Shown: one piece after another, positions 8,970 to 18,456 of the stretch
Position numbering within the stretch: the stretch's first letter is position 1
How the letters are laid out: the number at the start of each line of letters is the position of its first letter
DNA from: UBA1163 sp049513055
Lineage (GTDB): Bacteria > Desulfobacterota > BSN033 > UBA1163
Assembly: GCA_049513055.1 (NCBI GenBank)
Contig: JBEKWN010000026.1
Location: 5,993-69,992, forward strand
Length of the DNA: 64,000 nucleotides
Direction: 5' to 3'
Translations under genes and position numbers: made by a program
Notes under the pieces: generated by a model
Told to the model about the DNA's origin: nothing
Seen by the model: the letters and a program-made list of their open reading frames with translations, nothing else
Database searches by the model: none

Positions 8970-9791
8970 CTATTCTTCCGGGGGTACAGGAGCTTGCAAA
9001 GTTGAGAATAGCAGGCTTCCCCCATCGATCACAATCTCGGCGCCGGTAGTATAGCTGGAGGCATCGGAAGCCAGGTAAATCGCCGCACCGACAATTTCAT
9101 CGGGTTCGCCTATGCGCTCCACGGGTGTCATTTCGGCCAATTCTTGTTTCCCCTTTTTGAATTCTTCCGCCGGAAGGTGAGCCCAGTGTGAATCTAACAA
9201 TTTTGTGCTGATCGGCCCGGGAGCAATCGTATTGACCTGAATATTAAAGGGAGCCAATTCTACAGCGAAGGAGCTGGTTATCATTCGGACACCTGCCTTG
9301 GAAATATTGTAGATGCTTACTCCAGGTTCCGGCTTGATGCCATCGATGGATGCGATATTGATAATCTTGCCGCCGCCTTGCTTCTTCATAACCTTGGCAA
9401 CCGCCTGGCTGGTGAAATAAAGCCCTTTCAGGTTCAGGTTCATGATCGTTTCCCAGAGACCTTCATCGGCATTCAGGACGGTAGCCGAAGCAGGACTGGT
9501 ACCAGCATTATTGACCAGTATATCGATCCTGCCGAACTTGTCCATCACCGTATTGACCATCCTGTTTATCTCTTCCATCTTTCCGAGATGGGCCTGGACA
9601 GGAAGTGCCTCACCTCCGAAGGCCTCAATCTCTGCAGCGTTCGCTTCAAGGTCGTTCATCTTGCGGCTGGTAACCGCAACCTTCGCACCGGCCTTGGCAA
9701 AGCCCAGTGCAATAGCCTTGCCAATACCGCGGCTACCACCGGTCACAATCGCTATTTTACCCTTTAAAGAAAACTTGGAAAGATCAAACAT
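8970..9791 (-). CDS. Short-chain dehydrogenase/reductase
   Basis: This 273-residue classical SDR has the cofactor motif TGGSRGIG at 17-24, NNAG at 94-97 and the catalytic set S148, Y161 and K165 (YNISK). It oxidises or reduces an alcohol/ketone using NAD(P). The gene context points to a 3-hydroxyacyl-CoA or cyclic hydroxyacyl-CoA, but this is inference. The start has a good ribosome site (AGGAGG). It shares with the SDR at 22645 the stretch ALPVQAHLGK versus CLPVQAHLGK, so the two are paralogues. Confidence 0.88.
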   Translation of the reverse strand: MFDLSKFSLKGKIAIVTGGSRGIGKAIALGFAKAGAKVAVTSRKMNDLEANAAEIEAFGGEALPVQAHLGKMEEINRMVNTVMDKFGRIDILVNNAGTSPASATVLNADEGLWETIMNLNLKGLYFTSQAVAKVMKKQGGGKIINIASIDGIKPEPGVSIYNISKAGVRMITSSFAVELAPFNIQVNTIAPGPISTKLLDSHWAHLPAEEFKKGKQELAEMTPVERIGEPDEIVGAAIYLASDASSYTTGAEIVIDGGSLLFSTLQAPVPPEE

Positions 9792-9940
9792 GTTTAAGCC
9801 TCCTGAAATTTATCACTCTCTCTTGTGTGCGAGCCTCTCTCCGGAATCTGCATCGATGTCAAGCCAAGTTTCTTCGAAATTAATATCTCATGGGGCGAAA
9901 TGTGTCAAATAAAAATTACCGGTCTCCGAGGCGAATACTT

Positions 9941-11095
9941 TTATTTAGCCACTATGTTTTCTGGAAGCCTACGGGTCAGAATATCCACCGCCTCTTCCAC
10001 CATCTCCTCGAGCACCTGGCGGGCGGGTTTGATCTCTTTGATGAGCCCCGATATTTGGCCCGCAAGGCCACCAACGTAATCGTCTTTTTCTCCCTTGATA
10101 AAACTGTTCAAGAGAGCAGAAGAGATCAAAACCTGGGTGGGAAAAGGAAGCGGCTCCAATCCCGAACCATCCCATAGGTCGTGGAACTTGTTGTAGCTCG
10201 CCCGCAGGGTCTTGCCCGTATAAGCCTTGCTCACCCGGGTGTCTTCATCAGTAGAATCGATGATACGCTTTTTGTTGACCGGGAGAGCTCCCGCTTCGTT
10301 CGTGGCCAGAAAGCGGGTCCCCACCCAAGCCCCCACGCAGCCCATGGCCAGAGCGGCAGCCAGTCCCCGGCCATCCCCGATGCCACCCGCTGCTAGGACG
10401 GGCACTGGGTGCGCGGCATCGATGGCCTGGGGCAGTAAAGCCATGGTTCCGATGCGACCCGTGTGCCCTCCTCCCTCATATCCTTGGGCTACTAAAAGGT
10501 CAATCCCCGATTGGGCCATCCGTCTGGCGTTCTTGGTATTGCCGGTGATACCCAGAACCTTCATGCCTACGGCGTGAGCTTCTGCCACCATGAATCCGGG
10601 ATTTCCCAGCCCTGCGCAAAAGAGCGGGACTTTTTCCTCAATGCACACCTGAACTGCTTCCTGGGGGCGCATGGTCGTTGTATCCATCTTAACCATGATT
10701 TCCACATCGGGAAGTTGAAGCTCATCTTTCACTTTCTTAACCCAGTCTTGATGCGGTTTGGGCAGGGTCTGCAGGATCATGCTTAAGGGCATCTCCTTTG
10801 GCCCTTTCTGCCCTAACCCTCCACCGAAGTCCAGCCTTTGGGGTAAGAGGAGATCCACTCCATAGGGCTTCTTTGTTTTTGCTTTAATCTCCCGGATGGC
10901 CTCACGCAACCTTTCTATGGTGAAGCCACTCCCACCCAGGACTCCCATACCTCCAGCCTCTGAGACAGCCACCACCAGCTCTACGGGAGCCCCCGTCGTC
11001 TCGCCAATCATCGTTGGTCCCATTCCAGCCGCTATGATGGGGTACTCAATTCCCAGCATGTCGCAAAGTTTTGTCCGAAGGATCTTCTTACTCAT
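9941..11095 (-). CDS. Nitronate monooxygenase-like FMN protein
   Basis: This 384-residue TIM-barrel flavoprotein belongs to the 2-nitropropane dioxygenase/NMO family. It has AGMGP near residue 23, GGGHTG at 208-213 (catalytic-type histidine H211), the phosphate-binding AAGGIGDGRGLAAAL at 235-249 and GTRFL at 259-263. In anaerobes such proteins are unlikely to be true nitronate oxygenases. Relatives include enoyl reductases and IpdC of actinobacterial steroid ring degradation, with a similar C-terminal GLAGQISG segment. Its position among acyl-CoA genes suggests a reductase acting on an unsaturated or hydroxy acyl-CoA. Confidence 0.8.
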   Translation of the reverse strand: MSKKILRTKLCDMLGIEYPIIAAGMGPTMIGETTGAPVELVVAVSEAGGMGVLGGSGFTIERLREAIREIKAKTKKPYGVDLLLPQRLDFGGGLGQKGPKEMPLSMILQTLPKPHQDWVKKVKDELQLPDVEIMVKMDTTTMRPQEAVQVCIEEKVPLFCAGLGNPGFMVAEAHAVGMKVLGITGNTKNARRMAQSGIDLLVAQGYEGGGHTGRIGTMALLPQAIDAAHPVPVLAAGGIGDGRGLAAALAMGCVGAWVGTRFLATNEAGALPVNKKRIIDSTDEDTRVSKAYTGKTLRASYNKFHDLWDGSGLEPLPFPTQVLISSALLNSFIKGEKDDYVGGLAGQISGLIKEIKPARQVLEEMVEEAVDILTRRLPENIVAK

Positions 11096-11114
11096 AAAGC
11101 CCCCTTAAAATTCC

Positions 11115-11152
11115 AAATTTTGTAGTGACCCCAATTTGTTAAGACAAAATTT
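11115..11152. promoter_or_regulatory. Inverted repeat upstream of the NMO-like gene
   Basis: Perfect 9-bp arms AAATTTTGT (11115-11123) and ACAAAATTT (11144-11152) are separated by 20 bp, just upstream of the ATG at 11095. Spacing of about three helical turns between arm centres would suit a dimeric regulator, but no protein is known to bind here. The remainder of the gap up to 11394 shows no gene. Confidence 0.35.
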
Positions 11153-11394
11153 CACCCCTTCCTTACGACTTAGCTCACAGGATAAATTCATTTCTAAGAG
11201 ACAGCACGATGTGCTTCTCTATTAGATGAACGGGGAGAAAAACCCCAGTTCCTTCGTTCTATCCCGGTCTAAATCTCGGCGGTCCCGCATCCCCATGTCA
11301 GATGGTGACGAGCCCTTAGTGATATCCTATCCCTGACGGGAAGAAAAAGGAGCGAGGGGCCTCATCCACCATTTCTATTCTTGGCTCCTGGGGC

Positions 11395-11727
11395 TTAACT
11401 GAGTGGAAATAGACTGGCAATGCGCTGGGCCAGCATAATGTCACCCGAGATCTTGAGCTTGCCACCCATGAAGGCGGACATACCATCGAGTTCGCCGTTG
11501 CACATAGCAATCCAATCCTTGTCTGCCATTCTCAGCGAAACAGTCGGGTGGGCATGCACGCCCTCTGATACAGTGCAAGTCTGATCTTTGATGACCACAT
11601 ACCAGTCCCCGCTTTCAGCACCCTCGATGTGATACTGGAACACAGCGTCTAGCCCGGTGGCAGCATTCCGGTTAAAAACTCCCGGCATCCCGGCGAAGAT
11701 CTCCTTCACTGAATTGAATACCGCCAT
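11395..11727 (-). CDS. SCP2 sterol-carrier-like lipid-binding protein
   Basis: This 110-residue protein consists of a single SCP2 domain. The pattern AVFQYHIEGAESGDWYVVIKDQ, then DADxTVSLRMADKDW-like beta strands and FMGGKLKISGDIMLAQRI at the C-terminus, is characteristic. SCP2 domains hold acyl chains or acyl-CoAs in a hydrophobic tunnel. The stand-alone small form beside beta-oxidation genes suggests substrate presentation to those enzymes. AAAGGAGG precedes the ATG. Confidence 0.85.
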   Translation of the reverse strand: MAVFNSVKEIFAGMPGVFNRNAATGLDAVFQYHIEGAESGDWYVVIKDQTCTVSEGVHAHPTVSLRMADKDWIAMCNGELDGMSAFMGGKLKISGDIMLAQRIASLFPLS

Positions 11728-11833
11728 CTCTGTTCCTCCTTTCTCGACTGAAGAGGTCGATCCAAAAAATCACCCTCACAAAGAATTTCGGTAAGATTGA
11801 TTATAACTGTCGAAATTCGAATTTCGAATTGAT

Positions 11834-13963
11834 TTACATCTTATAAAATGTTTTACCCTGCTCCGCCATTTCTTTGAGAAGGTTGCAGGGCTTGAATCTC
11901 ACCCCATGTTCTTTCTCAAGTTTTACCAGGTGCTGATACGCGTTACCAATTCCCCAAGCGTCAGCATAACGGAGAATCCCACCGCGGTACGGAGGAAATC
12001 CCGTCCCGTAAACCATGGCCAGGTCCATGTCTTGGGGCCGATCGCAGATTCCTTCCTGGATCATGTAGGCAGCCTCGTTGATCGCCCGGGCCAACATCCG
12101 GTCTACGATTTCCTTGGGGGTCATGGTTTTGGGCCCAACCCCTTTCTCTCCCAAATAGTTCTGGATAACTGCCACCACTTTCGGGTTCGGGACGGGTTTT
12201 TCCCCGCTGTAGTCGAACCACCCGGCTCCGGTTTTTCGTCCGTAGCACCCGGTTTGATAAACGCGTTCAGACAGAGGATGCATCTTCAATCGTTCCCCGA
12301 ATGTTTTCTCAAAGTTCTTCCCCACATGGTAATTGATGTCGATTCCAGTCAAATCGCTAAGGGTGGCCGGACCCATGGGAAGTCCGAAATCCAGGATTGC
12401 CTCCTCCACCTTGGCCGGGTCAACACCCTCTGCCACCATGAAGATAGATTCCCCCATGAGGCCGCCCAACTGTCTGGAGACATAAAAGCCCGGCCCGTCA
12501 TTCACCACGATAGGGACTTTGCGAATGGCTCGGCCAAAGGCCACGCTCGTGGCCAGGGTTTGATCCGAGGTCTTCTTGCCGCAGATGATCTCCAGAAGCT
12601 GCATCCTCTCAGCAGGATTAAAGAAGTGAAGCCCGATCATGCGGCCGGGATCTGTCAAGACTGAGGCTATCTCCGTTATGGGCAGCGCTGAGGTGTTCGT
12701 GCCGAAGACGACATCCGGGCGGCAGATTCCTTCGAGGCGCTTCCAGATATTCTGCTTGATTTTCATGTCTTCCAAAACGGCTTCGATCACCAAATCAACG
12801 TCTTTCAGAGGTTCCAGTGAGACAGTCGTGACGAGGTGCTCCTTTATTAATTTATCCAGTTCCTCTGGAGTCATCTTTCCCTTCTTGATGGGGTAGGCAA
12901 AGGTTTTGCGGATGGCCTCGAGGCCCTTCTGGATGGCCTCATCGTTGATGTCCCAGAGAATGGCATCGACTCCATTGCTGAGAAGCAAGTTAACGATCCC
13001 CGACCCCATCACACCACCGCCCAGCATACCCACCATCTTAATTTTTTTCGGCTCAATCTTTTCAATACGCGGCACTCTTCCCGCAGCCCGGGTGTTCAGG
13101 AAAATACCAATGAGGTTCTTAGCCACGTCTGAGACTACGCAATCGGCAAAAAGTTCCGCTTCGATTTTCAGGTCGGCTTCGAAATGATCCGTGAGTCCCC
13201 GCTCCATGGCCTCGATGGCCTTGAACGGGGCGATATATCCTTTGGCCTCTTTGGCAGCTATTCCTTTGGCAAAAGCGACAATTCCCGCCTTCTCTTCGGG
13301 CCTTGGAAGCTTATCCGTTTTATTCTTAGTCAGGCGAGTCTTGTGATTCAGCTCTCCAGAGATAAAACGGCGGGCCACTTGCAAAGCCTGATCCAGGAGT
13401 TGGTTGGCCGGGACCACCTCATCGAGCGCTCCTTTTTTCAGACCTTCTTCAGCTGAAATGGGGTCACCCCTCGTGATCATCATCAGGGCATCGGCGAAAC
13501 CAATCAGTCGGGCGAGCCGCTGGGTACCACCCGCTCCCGGGAACAGGCCGATCTTGACCTCGGGCTGCCCGATTTGTATACTCTCGGCGGCAATACGGTA
13601 ATGGCAGGCCATGGCGATTTCCAGCCCACCTCCCAGGCAATGGCCATTGATGGCGGCAATCACCGGTTTAGGTGCATCTTCAATCGCGTTGATAAAACGG
13701 TGGTTTTCCATCACACGCGGTAAAAGAAAATTCTTATCCTTCACTTTCTGAATTTCGGTAATATCCGCTCCGGCAATGAAATTCCTTCCCGTGCCGGTAA
13801 GAACCACAGCCTTAATGGCCTTATCCGTAAACGCCTGCAGAAAGGCATCGGCCATCTCCCGAACAAAATGCTCAGAAAGCTGGTTCACCGGAGGGTTATT
13901 CAAAGCCAGAATAGCCACCCCGTCTTTCACTTCCACCTTCACAGTCTTGTAATCCGTCTTCAT
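11834..13963 (-). CDS. Fused enoyl-CoA hydratase/3-hydroxyacyl-CoA dehydrogenase (FadB/FadJ type)
   Basis: This 709-residue bifunctional enzyme catalyses hydration of a 2-enoyl-CoA and NAD-dependent oxidation of the 3-hydroxyacyl-CoA. The N-terminal crotonase domain has both catalytic glutamates (E115 in GGGLE, E135 in IGQPE) and the oxyanion-type FIAGADI. The dehydrogenase half begins with GGGVMGSG near residue 315 and has GLHFFNPAERM with its catalytic histidine. A close paralogue with the same numbering lies at 25102. The ATG follows AGGTGG. Confidence 0.93.
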   Translation of the reverse strand: MKTDYKTVKVEVKDGVAILALNNPPVNQLSEHFVREMADAFLQAFTDKAIKAVVLTGTGRNFIAGADITEIQKVKDKNFLLPRVMENHRFINAIEDAPKPVIAAINGHCLGGGLEIAMACHYRIAAESIQIGQPEVKIGLFPGAGGTQRLARLIGFADALMMITRGDPISAEEGLKKGALDEVVPANQLLDQALQVARRFISGELNHKTRLTKNKTDKLPRPEEKAGIVAFAKGIAAKEAKGYIAPFKAIEAMERGLTDHFEADLKIEAELFADCVVSDVAKNLIGIFLNTRAAGRVPRIEKIEPKKIKMVGMLGGGVMGSGIVNLLLSNGVDAILWDINDEAIQKGLEAIRKTFAYPIKKGKMTPEELDKLIKEHLVTTVSLEPLKDVDLVIEAVLEDMKIKQNIWKRLEGICRPDVVFGTNTSALPITEIASVLTDPGRMIGLHFFNPAERMQLLEIICGKKTSDQTLATSVAFGRAIRKVPIVVNDGPGFYVSRQLGGLMGESIFMVAEGVDPAKVEEAILDFGLPMGPATLSDLTGIDINYHVGKNFEKTFGERLKMHPLSERVYQTGCYGRKTGAGWFDYSGEKPVPNPKVVAVIQNYLGEKGVGPKTMTPKEIVDRMLARAINEAAYMIQEGICDRPQDMDLAMVYGTGFPPYRGGILRYADAWGIGNAYQHLVKLEKEHGVRFKPCNLLKEMAEQGKTFYKM

Positions 13964-14045
13964 AGGGTTACCACCTATTGGAATAAGTGCCTAAGATGCT
14001 TCAAGTGAACTAAACTTCCTAAAGTTACTATTTCTCCCACTCAGG

Positions 14046-14095
14046 TTATCTCCGTGTCTCCCTGTCTCGCTTTCTCTCCCCTATCTCCCTGTCAT
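14046..14095. repeat. Pyrimidine-rich TCTCCCTGTC repeat
   Basis: The gap between the ligase and the FadB-like gene holds a run of TATCTCC, GTCTCCCTGTCTC and TATCTCCCTGTC words, a slipped tandem of about 12 bp. It reaches to the ligase stop codon. Confidence 0.45.
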
Positions 14096-15789
14096 GTTTT
14101 ATTTTTGGCTTCTTCTTCAGCCCGCAGGATCTTCCGCAGAACTTTTCCGATCGCCGATTTTGGAAGAGAAGTCCGGAACTCGATGAGCTTCGGTACTTTG
14201 TAGGCCGCCAACTTTTCCCTACAGAAGGCGATGATCTCCTCCGCCGTAGCTGTCTCCCCTGGCTTCAGGACGATGTATGCTTTGACTGTTTCTCCCCGGT
14301 ACTTGTCGGCGATGCCTACCGCAATTCCTTCCTGCACTTTGGGGTGTTGGAAAAGAACCTCATCGATCTCCCGGGGGTAAACATTGAACCCTCCGGCAAT
14401 GATCATGTCCTTTTTGCGGTCCACGATGAAGAAATAGTCGTCTTTGTCTTGCACGGCAATATCCCCAGTGTAGAGCCACCCATCTTTTAATTGTCCGGCC
14501 GTTTCCTCGGGATTGTTCCAATAGCCCTGCATGATTATGGGCCCTTTCATGATGATCTCTCCCGGTTCTCCTTTTGGGACATCATGAATCCCCTCCTGCA
14601 GGTCCACAAGTCGCACGTCATTATCGATAAAGGGAACCCCGATGCTGCCCACTTTATGACCAAGAATGGGATTGGAAATTCCAAGGGCTGTGGACTCGGA
14701 CAAGCCATATCCCTCGCCGAAAAAGATTCCCATATCTTTAACCTGCTCGATAAGCTCCACGGGCATCGGTGCGGCTCCGGAATTCAACAGGCCCAGTTTT
14801 CGGGCCAGATCCAGTTCCATGGCCTTGGGATGATTGATGACGGCGTTGATCATCGTGGGTACAGAGGGGAAAAAGGTGATCTCCTTGAAATTGGCCAGTA
14901 TACTCATAAATTCATCGAGCTGGAAGCGGGGGACCATAATTTGAGTAGCACAACTGAAAAGGGCCCAGTTCATCACCACAATGTTTCCGTAGATATGGAA
15001 GTAGGGTAGGACCGCAATGACATTGCGTCTTTCGTAGGGAGTTAGGATTATTGTGGAATTTCCCCATAGAGCACATCGAAAGGTTGCTGCAATCACGTTG
15101 GCATGCGTGAGGAGCGCCCCTTTGGGGATGCCAGTGGTGCCGCCAGTAAACTGGATCAGGGCTGGATCTTCCGGGTTTACCTGGACACGGGGGCGCTTCG
15201 TTTCCGTGCAGCCCTCCAGAATCCCAGAGAAATGATACCAGCCCTCCTCCAGTTCCAGGCTGGCCGCGGTGGACTGGCCCTGTCCTTTTATGTAATCCGT
15301 GATTTTAGTAACCACCACCCGGGTAATAGGAACCTCTTTATATAAGGCACGGATGGTGGGAAGCACCATGTCAAAGGTGATGAGGGTTGTCAGGCCCGTG
15401 ACGTTAGCCATCAGCTTAAGCTCTTCAGCAGTGTACATGGGATTGAGGTTCACGACGATTGCTCCGAGTGATAAGACCGCATAATAAGCAATCAAGTATT
15501 GGGGACAGTTCGGGAGATGGATACCCACCCGTTCCCCTTTTTGAACACCCAGGGCTCCCAGAACGTTGGCCATGCGCAGGATCTGCTGGCGCAACTCCCA
15601 GAAAGTCATCTCTGTCCCGTAAAAAGTCAGGGCCGCTTTGTCCGGATAGGCGTTAGCGGGAATTTGGATAAGTTCATGGATCGCCAAGCGCGGCACGCGG
15701 ACGGTCGTTGGCACGTTGTAATCATAGTGTCTGTGCCAAGGTTTCTGTTCCGTGGTTCTTGTACCTCCCCAATTATTTGTAGGATTCAA
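14092..15789 (-). CDS. AMP-forming acyl-CoA ligase (FadD type)
   Basis: This 565-residue ANL ligase has a P-loop variant FTGGTTGIPKGALL, EGYGLSESTA, the hinge TGDIAVQDKDDYFFIVDRKKD and the C-terminal SAIGKVLRK lysine. The N-terminal PWHRHYDYNVP block is typical of medium/long-chain or aromatic acid ligases. The only start before an in-frame stop is TTG at 15789, with no clear ribosome site, so expression may be low or the N-terminus may be shorter. A good minus-strand promoter lies about 140 bp upstream. Confidence 0.88.
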   Translation of the reverse strand: MNPTNNWGGTRTTEQKPWHRHYDYNVPTTVRVPRLAIHELIQIPANAYPDKAALTFYGTEMTFWELRQQILRMANVLGALGVQKGERVGIHLPNCPQYLIAYYAVLSLGAIVVNLNPMYTAEELKLMANVTGLTTLITFDMVLPTIRALYKEVPITRVVVTKITDYIKGQGQSTAASLELEEGWYHFSGILEGCTETKRPRVQVNPEDPALIQFTGGTTGIPKGALLTHANVIAATFRCALWGNSTIILTPYERRNVIAVLPYFHIYGNIVVMNWALFSCATQIMVPRFQLDEFMSILANFKEITFFPSVPTMINAVINHPKAMELDLARKLGLLNSGAAPMPVELIEQVKDMGIFFGEGYGLSESTALGISNPILGHKVGSIGVPFIDNDVRLVDLQEGIHDVPKGEPGEIIMKGPIIMQGYWNNPEETAGQLKDGWLYTGDIAVQDKDDYFFIVDRKKDMIIAGGFNVYPREIDEVLFQHPKVQEGIAVGIADKYRGETVKAYIVLKPGETATAEEIIAFCREKLAAYKVPKLIEFRTSLPKSAIGKVLRKILRAEEEAKNKT

Positions 15790-15927
15790 TGATCAGCCAT
15801 TGGCCATCATTATCTTCTTCAGCCGAACGCTGGAAGCTGATAGCTGATTTCTAAGCGCTGATCTCCATTTTGGGGAATCGATGGTAAATTGCAAGGTTCC
15901 ATTTTCCCCAACCTACTTTGTAGCATC

Positions 15928-15956
15928 TTTATAATGAATAAAGAGAGATTGGTCAA
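15928..15956 (-). promoter_or_regulatory. Promoter of the minus-strand ligase
   Basis: Reading on the minus strand, TTGACC (15951-15956) and TATAAA (15928-15933) are 17 bp apart. It points toward the ligase at 15789 and leaves an untranslated leader of about 130 bases. It lies in the 424-bp gap shared with the divergent TetR gene, which has no other convincing gene. Confidence 0.6.
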
Positions 15957-16077
15957 GATGGAAGAATGGAAGATTTCGCTGGAGGAGTTCTTGAAAAGGA
16001 CCATCATGGATTTGAACGAAATCTTTCGTGGCGCATCTAAAGGTTGCTATGAGATTACTCAGATCCGAATTTCTCAC

Positions 16078-16124
16078 TTGACAAGCCTGTAATCGGTGGA
16101 GTAGATTAATGGTCATTCATTAAT
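16078..16124 (+). promoter_or_regulatory. TetR promoter with overlapping palindromic operator
   Basis: TTGACA (16078-16083) and TAGATT (16102-16107) are separated by 18 bp. A 20-bp palindrome, ATTAATGGTCATTCATTAAT (16105-16124), with perfect 7-bp arms and a 6-bp centre, overlaps the -10 box and start site. This is the expected arrangement for autorepression by the TetR protein encoded about 90 bp downstream. Its centre resembles fatty-acid-responsive FadR boxes of Bacillus. Confidence 0.6.
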
Positions 16125-16213
16125 GTAATAAATCAGACATACTTTAGAAGCTCCTTATGTTTTAATCAGATTGTTGCCAGAGGGCCACATCTCTCGAAAA
16201 TGGTTTGGTTCAG

Positions 16214-16906
16214 ATGAATCGAGGCAGAGTAAAACCCGGTTTTCAAAAGGCGAAGATGCTGGAAACAGCGCGAAGACTTTTCTGGGAAAAAGGCTACAAC
16301 GCCACAAGTATGCGCGAAATAGCCATTTCCTATGGTTGCCGACCGGCCAATATCTATAATTTCTTTTCTGATAAAGAAGAAATTCTCTTCGAGGTGCTCC
16401 GGGAGGAAATGGAGCAGATTATTAATCCGATTAAGCACCTGGAAGAGGATGACGGTACCAGTCCCATTGAACAGTTGAAGTTCATTATTGAAAGTCACTT
16501 AAAAGTTACGTTGAGCTATAGGAGATCCGCTAAGCTGCTTTTTGACGTTGCGCTGGACAGTCTCTCACCCGACAAACGAAAAAAAATTGTAGATTTTCGT
16601 GACACCTATGACCGGATTATTCGAAAAGTCATTCGCAGAGGCATTGATACGGGGTATTTGCCTGAAGTGGATGTAAGATTAGCTGGCTTTATGATTGCCT
16701 CTATGATTACCCGAACCAGAATTTGGTTCCACCCTAAGAAAGGGGTGTCGGTTAGCGAGCTCACAGATTTCATATCTCAATTTGCTTTTAATGGTCTTAG
16801 GGGTTCAGCGGCCAGAGGAAGTTCTAAACCATTCCATAAATCGAACGGGCTACAAGAGGTTTTTGAGGTGAATCAATTTCAAGAAAGAATGGAGGGAGAA
16901 AGATGA
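16214..16906 (+). CDS. TetR/AcrR-family regulator
   Basis: This protein of about 230 residues has an N-terminal helix-turn-helix (ARRLFWEKGYNATSMREIA, then RPANIYNFFSDKEEIL) and a helical ligand-binding domain ending in a charged tail. The ATG at 16214 was preferred over a TTG nine bases earlier; neither has a strong ribosome site. Its last bases overlap the start of the dehydratase gene (ATGA), so both are translated from one message. It probably represses this operon and responds to an acyl-CoA intermediate (inference). Confidence 0.85.
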   Translation: MNRGRVKPGFQKAKMLETARRLFWEKGYNATSMREIAISYGCRPANIYNFFSDKEEILFEVLREEMEQIINPIKHLEEDDGTSPIEQLKFIIESHLKVTLSYRRSAKLLFDVALDSLSPDKRKKIVDFRDTYDRIIRKVIRRGIDTGYLPEVDVRLAGFMIASMITRTRIWFHPKKGVSVSELTDFISQFAFNGLRGSAARGSSKPFHKSNGLQEVFEVNQFQERMEGER

Positions 16907-18402
16907 GAACGAAACAGCAATATATTGAAGGGTTGCGTAAGATGCGCCGAAACATTTATGTGAACGGTGAAAAGATCGCTCGGGATGACGAAGTACAATT
17001 GCCGACCATTAACACCATGGGGTTGACTTTCGATTTTGCCGCCGACCCAAAATACGAAGACCTTTGTACAGCCAAATCTCATCTGACCGGTGAGAAGATC
17101 AATCGATTCTGTCATATCCACCACAGTAAGGAGGACTTGCACAAGAAGCAGGATATGACTCGAGCCGTTTGTCAAGTGGCCGGAGGTTGCATTCAGAGGT
17201 GTATGGGAATCGATGCGACCAATGCCATCTATAACGTTTCTTATGAGGCCGATAAGCAGAACAAAGGAGCCACTCAATACCATAAGAACTTTGTGAAATG
17301 GTTGGAGAGATTTCAAAAAGAGGACCTGGTCGGCTGTTGTGCCCAGACGGACGTCAAAGGGGACAGGATGAAGCGACCTAGCGAGCAGAAAGATCCGGAT
17401 ATGTATGTCCATGTGGTGGAGAGGAAGAGCGATGGGATCGTGGTCCGGGGTTCCAAGGTGCATATCTCGGAAGCTTCTGTGGCGGACGAAATCTTGGTCG
17501 TTCCCACTCGTGCTCTCCTGCCAGAGGAGAAGGACTGGGCTGTGGCTTTTGCCGTTCCTGCAGACTGGGAAGGAGTGAAACAGGTGGTGAGCGTGCATAA
17601 CCTGCGTGACCGCCAATACTTTAAGAGGGGATTCACTCCTGGCTACACCGACTCTTATACGATCTTCGACAATTGCTTCATTCCGTGGGAGCGGGTCTTC
17701 CTTTGTGGAGAAGCGATTCACGGCGGGGCATGTGCCCTTCTCTTTGCCCTCTTCCATCGCCATAGCTATTCCGGTTGTAAACCAGCCTTAGGGGACTTAA
17801 TGCTCGGAGCAGTGGCATTGGCAGCAGAATATAATGGCATTGCAAAGGCCTCTCACGTACGGGATAAATTGGCGGAGATCATCCGAGTGTCCGAGCTTGG
17901 TTATGCAGCTGGATTTACGGCTTCCGAATTGGGGAAACCCGAGTTGTACGTTCCTGGGCTGGGGTTTATGCCTTATGGACCGGGAAGTTATATCCCTCAT
18001 TCCATCTACGCCAACGTAGGCCGCAACCTTACCGGTGAGGCGGTCTTCCGGGAGGCTGAGATTTTGTGCGACATTGCAGGCGGTATTCCGGCCACCTTCC
18101 CTTACGAGGAAGATTTTATGAACCCCGAAACGAAGGATCTTCTGTACAAGTACATCACCCGGAACCCGGATATTCTCCCGGAAGATGCCGCTCAGCTATG
18201 GCGTTACATTGGCGACATACTCTGCTCTGCAAGCGGAGGAATTCATCTGATTGGATCCTATCACGGAGGCGGCTCGCCCATCATGGAGGCGATTGCCATC
18301 ACTACCCAGTATGACATCGAATCCCGCAAGAAAATGGTTAAGAAGCTTGCGGGTATTCCGGAACGACCAAAGAATCCGGAAGCCCCTGCAACAAAGAAGT
18401 AG
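16903..18402 (+). CDS. 4-hydroxybutyryl-CoA dehydratase/vinylacetyl-CoA isomerase family enzyme
   Basis: This 499-residue protein belongs to the flavin and [4Fe-4S] family of 4-hydroxybutyryl-CoA dehydratase. All four cluster ligands known from the Clostridium aminobutyricum enzyme (C99, C103, H292, C299) have counterparts with the same spacing: C96, C100, H285 and C292. A simple 4-hydroxyphenylacetate 3-hydroxylase lacks these, so radical dehydration or double-bond isomerisation of an acyl-CoA is likely. The enzyme should be oxygen sensitive. The ribosome site GGAGGGAGA lies at the end of the TetR gene. The natural substrate may be 4-hydroxybutyryl-CoA or a larger 4-hydroxy or beta,gamma-unsaturated acyl-CoA. 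Confidence 0.87.
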   Translation: MRTKQQYIEGLRKMRRNIYVNGEKIARDDEVQLPTINTMGLTFDFAADPKYEDLCTAKSHLTGEKINRFCHIHHSKEDLHKKQDMTRAVCQVAGGCIQRCMGIDATNAIYNVSYEADKQNKGATQYHKNFVKWLERFQKEDLVGCCAQTDVKGDRMKRPSEQKDPDMYVHVVERKSDGIVVRGSKVHISEASVADEILVVPTRALLPEEKDWAVAFAVPADWEGVKQVVSVHNLRDRQYFKRGFTPGYTDSYTIFDNCFIPWERVFLCGEAIHGGACALLFALFHRHSYSGCKPALGDLMLGAVALAAEYNGIAKASHVRDKLAEIIRVSELGYAAGFTASELGKPELYVPGLGFMPYGPGSYIPHSIYANVGRNLTGEAVFREAEILCDIAGGIPATFPYEEDFMNPETKDLLYKYITRNPDILPEDAAQLWRYIGDILCSASGGIHLIGSYHGGGSPIMEAIAITTQYDIESRKKMVKKLAGIPERPKNPEAPATKK

Positions 18403-18456
18403 GTCTGGGAAAATCCTCCCTCAGGGGATTTTTAAAACTGGAGGGAGGAAGTCCCT

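Noticed and set aside
11906..12664. Plus-strand open frame of 252 codons
   Set aside because: It is antisense to the dehydrogenase half of the FadB-like gene and has no start signal.
15934..16092. Possible small protein of 52 residues (MNKERLVKMEEWKISLEEFL...) before the TetR gene
   Set aside because: No ribosome site, and its start overlaps the promoter of the divergent ligase; the apparent TATAAT on this strand has no -35 partner. Conservation in relatives would be needed to revive it.
16879..17763. Minus-strand open frame of 294 codons
   Set aside because: It lies opposite the dehydratase gene, whose metal ligands are conserved; no family match for the complement.
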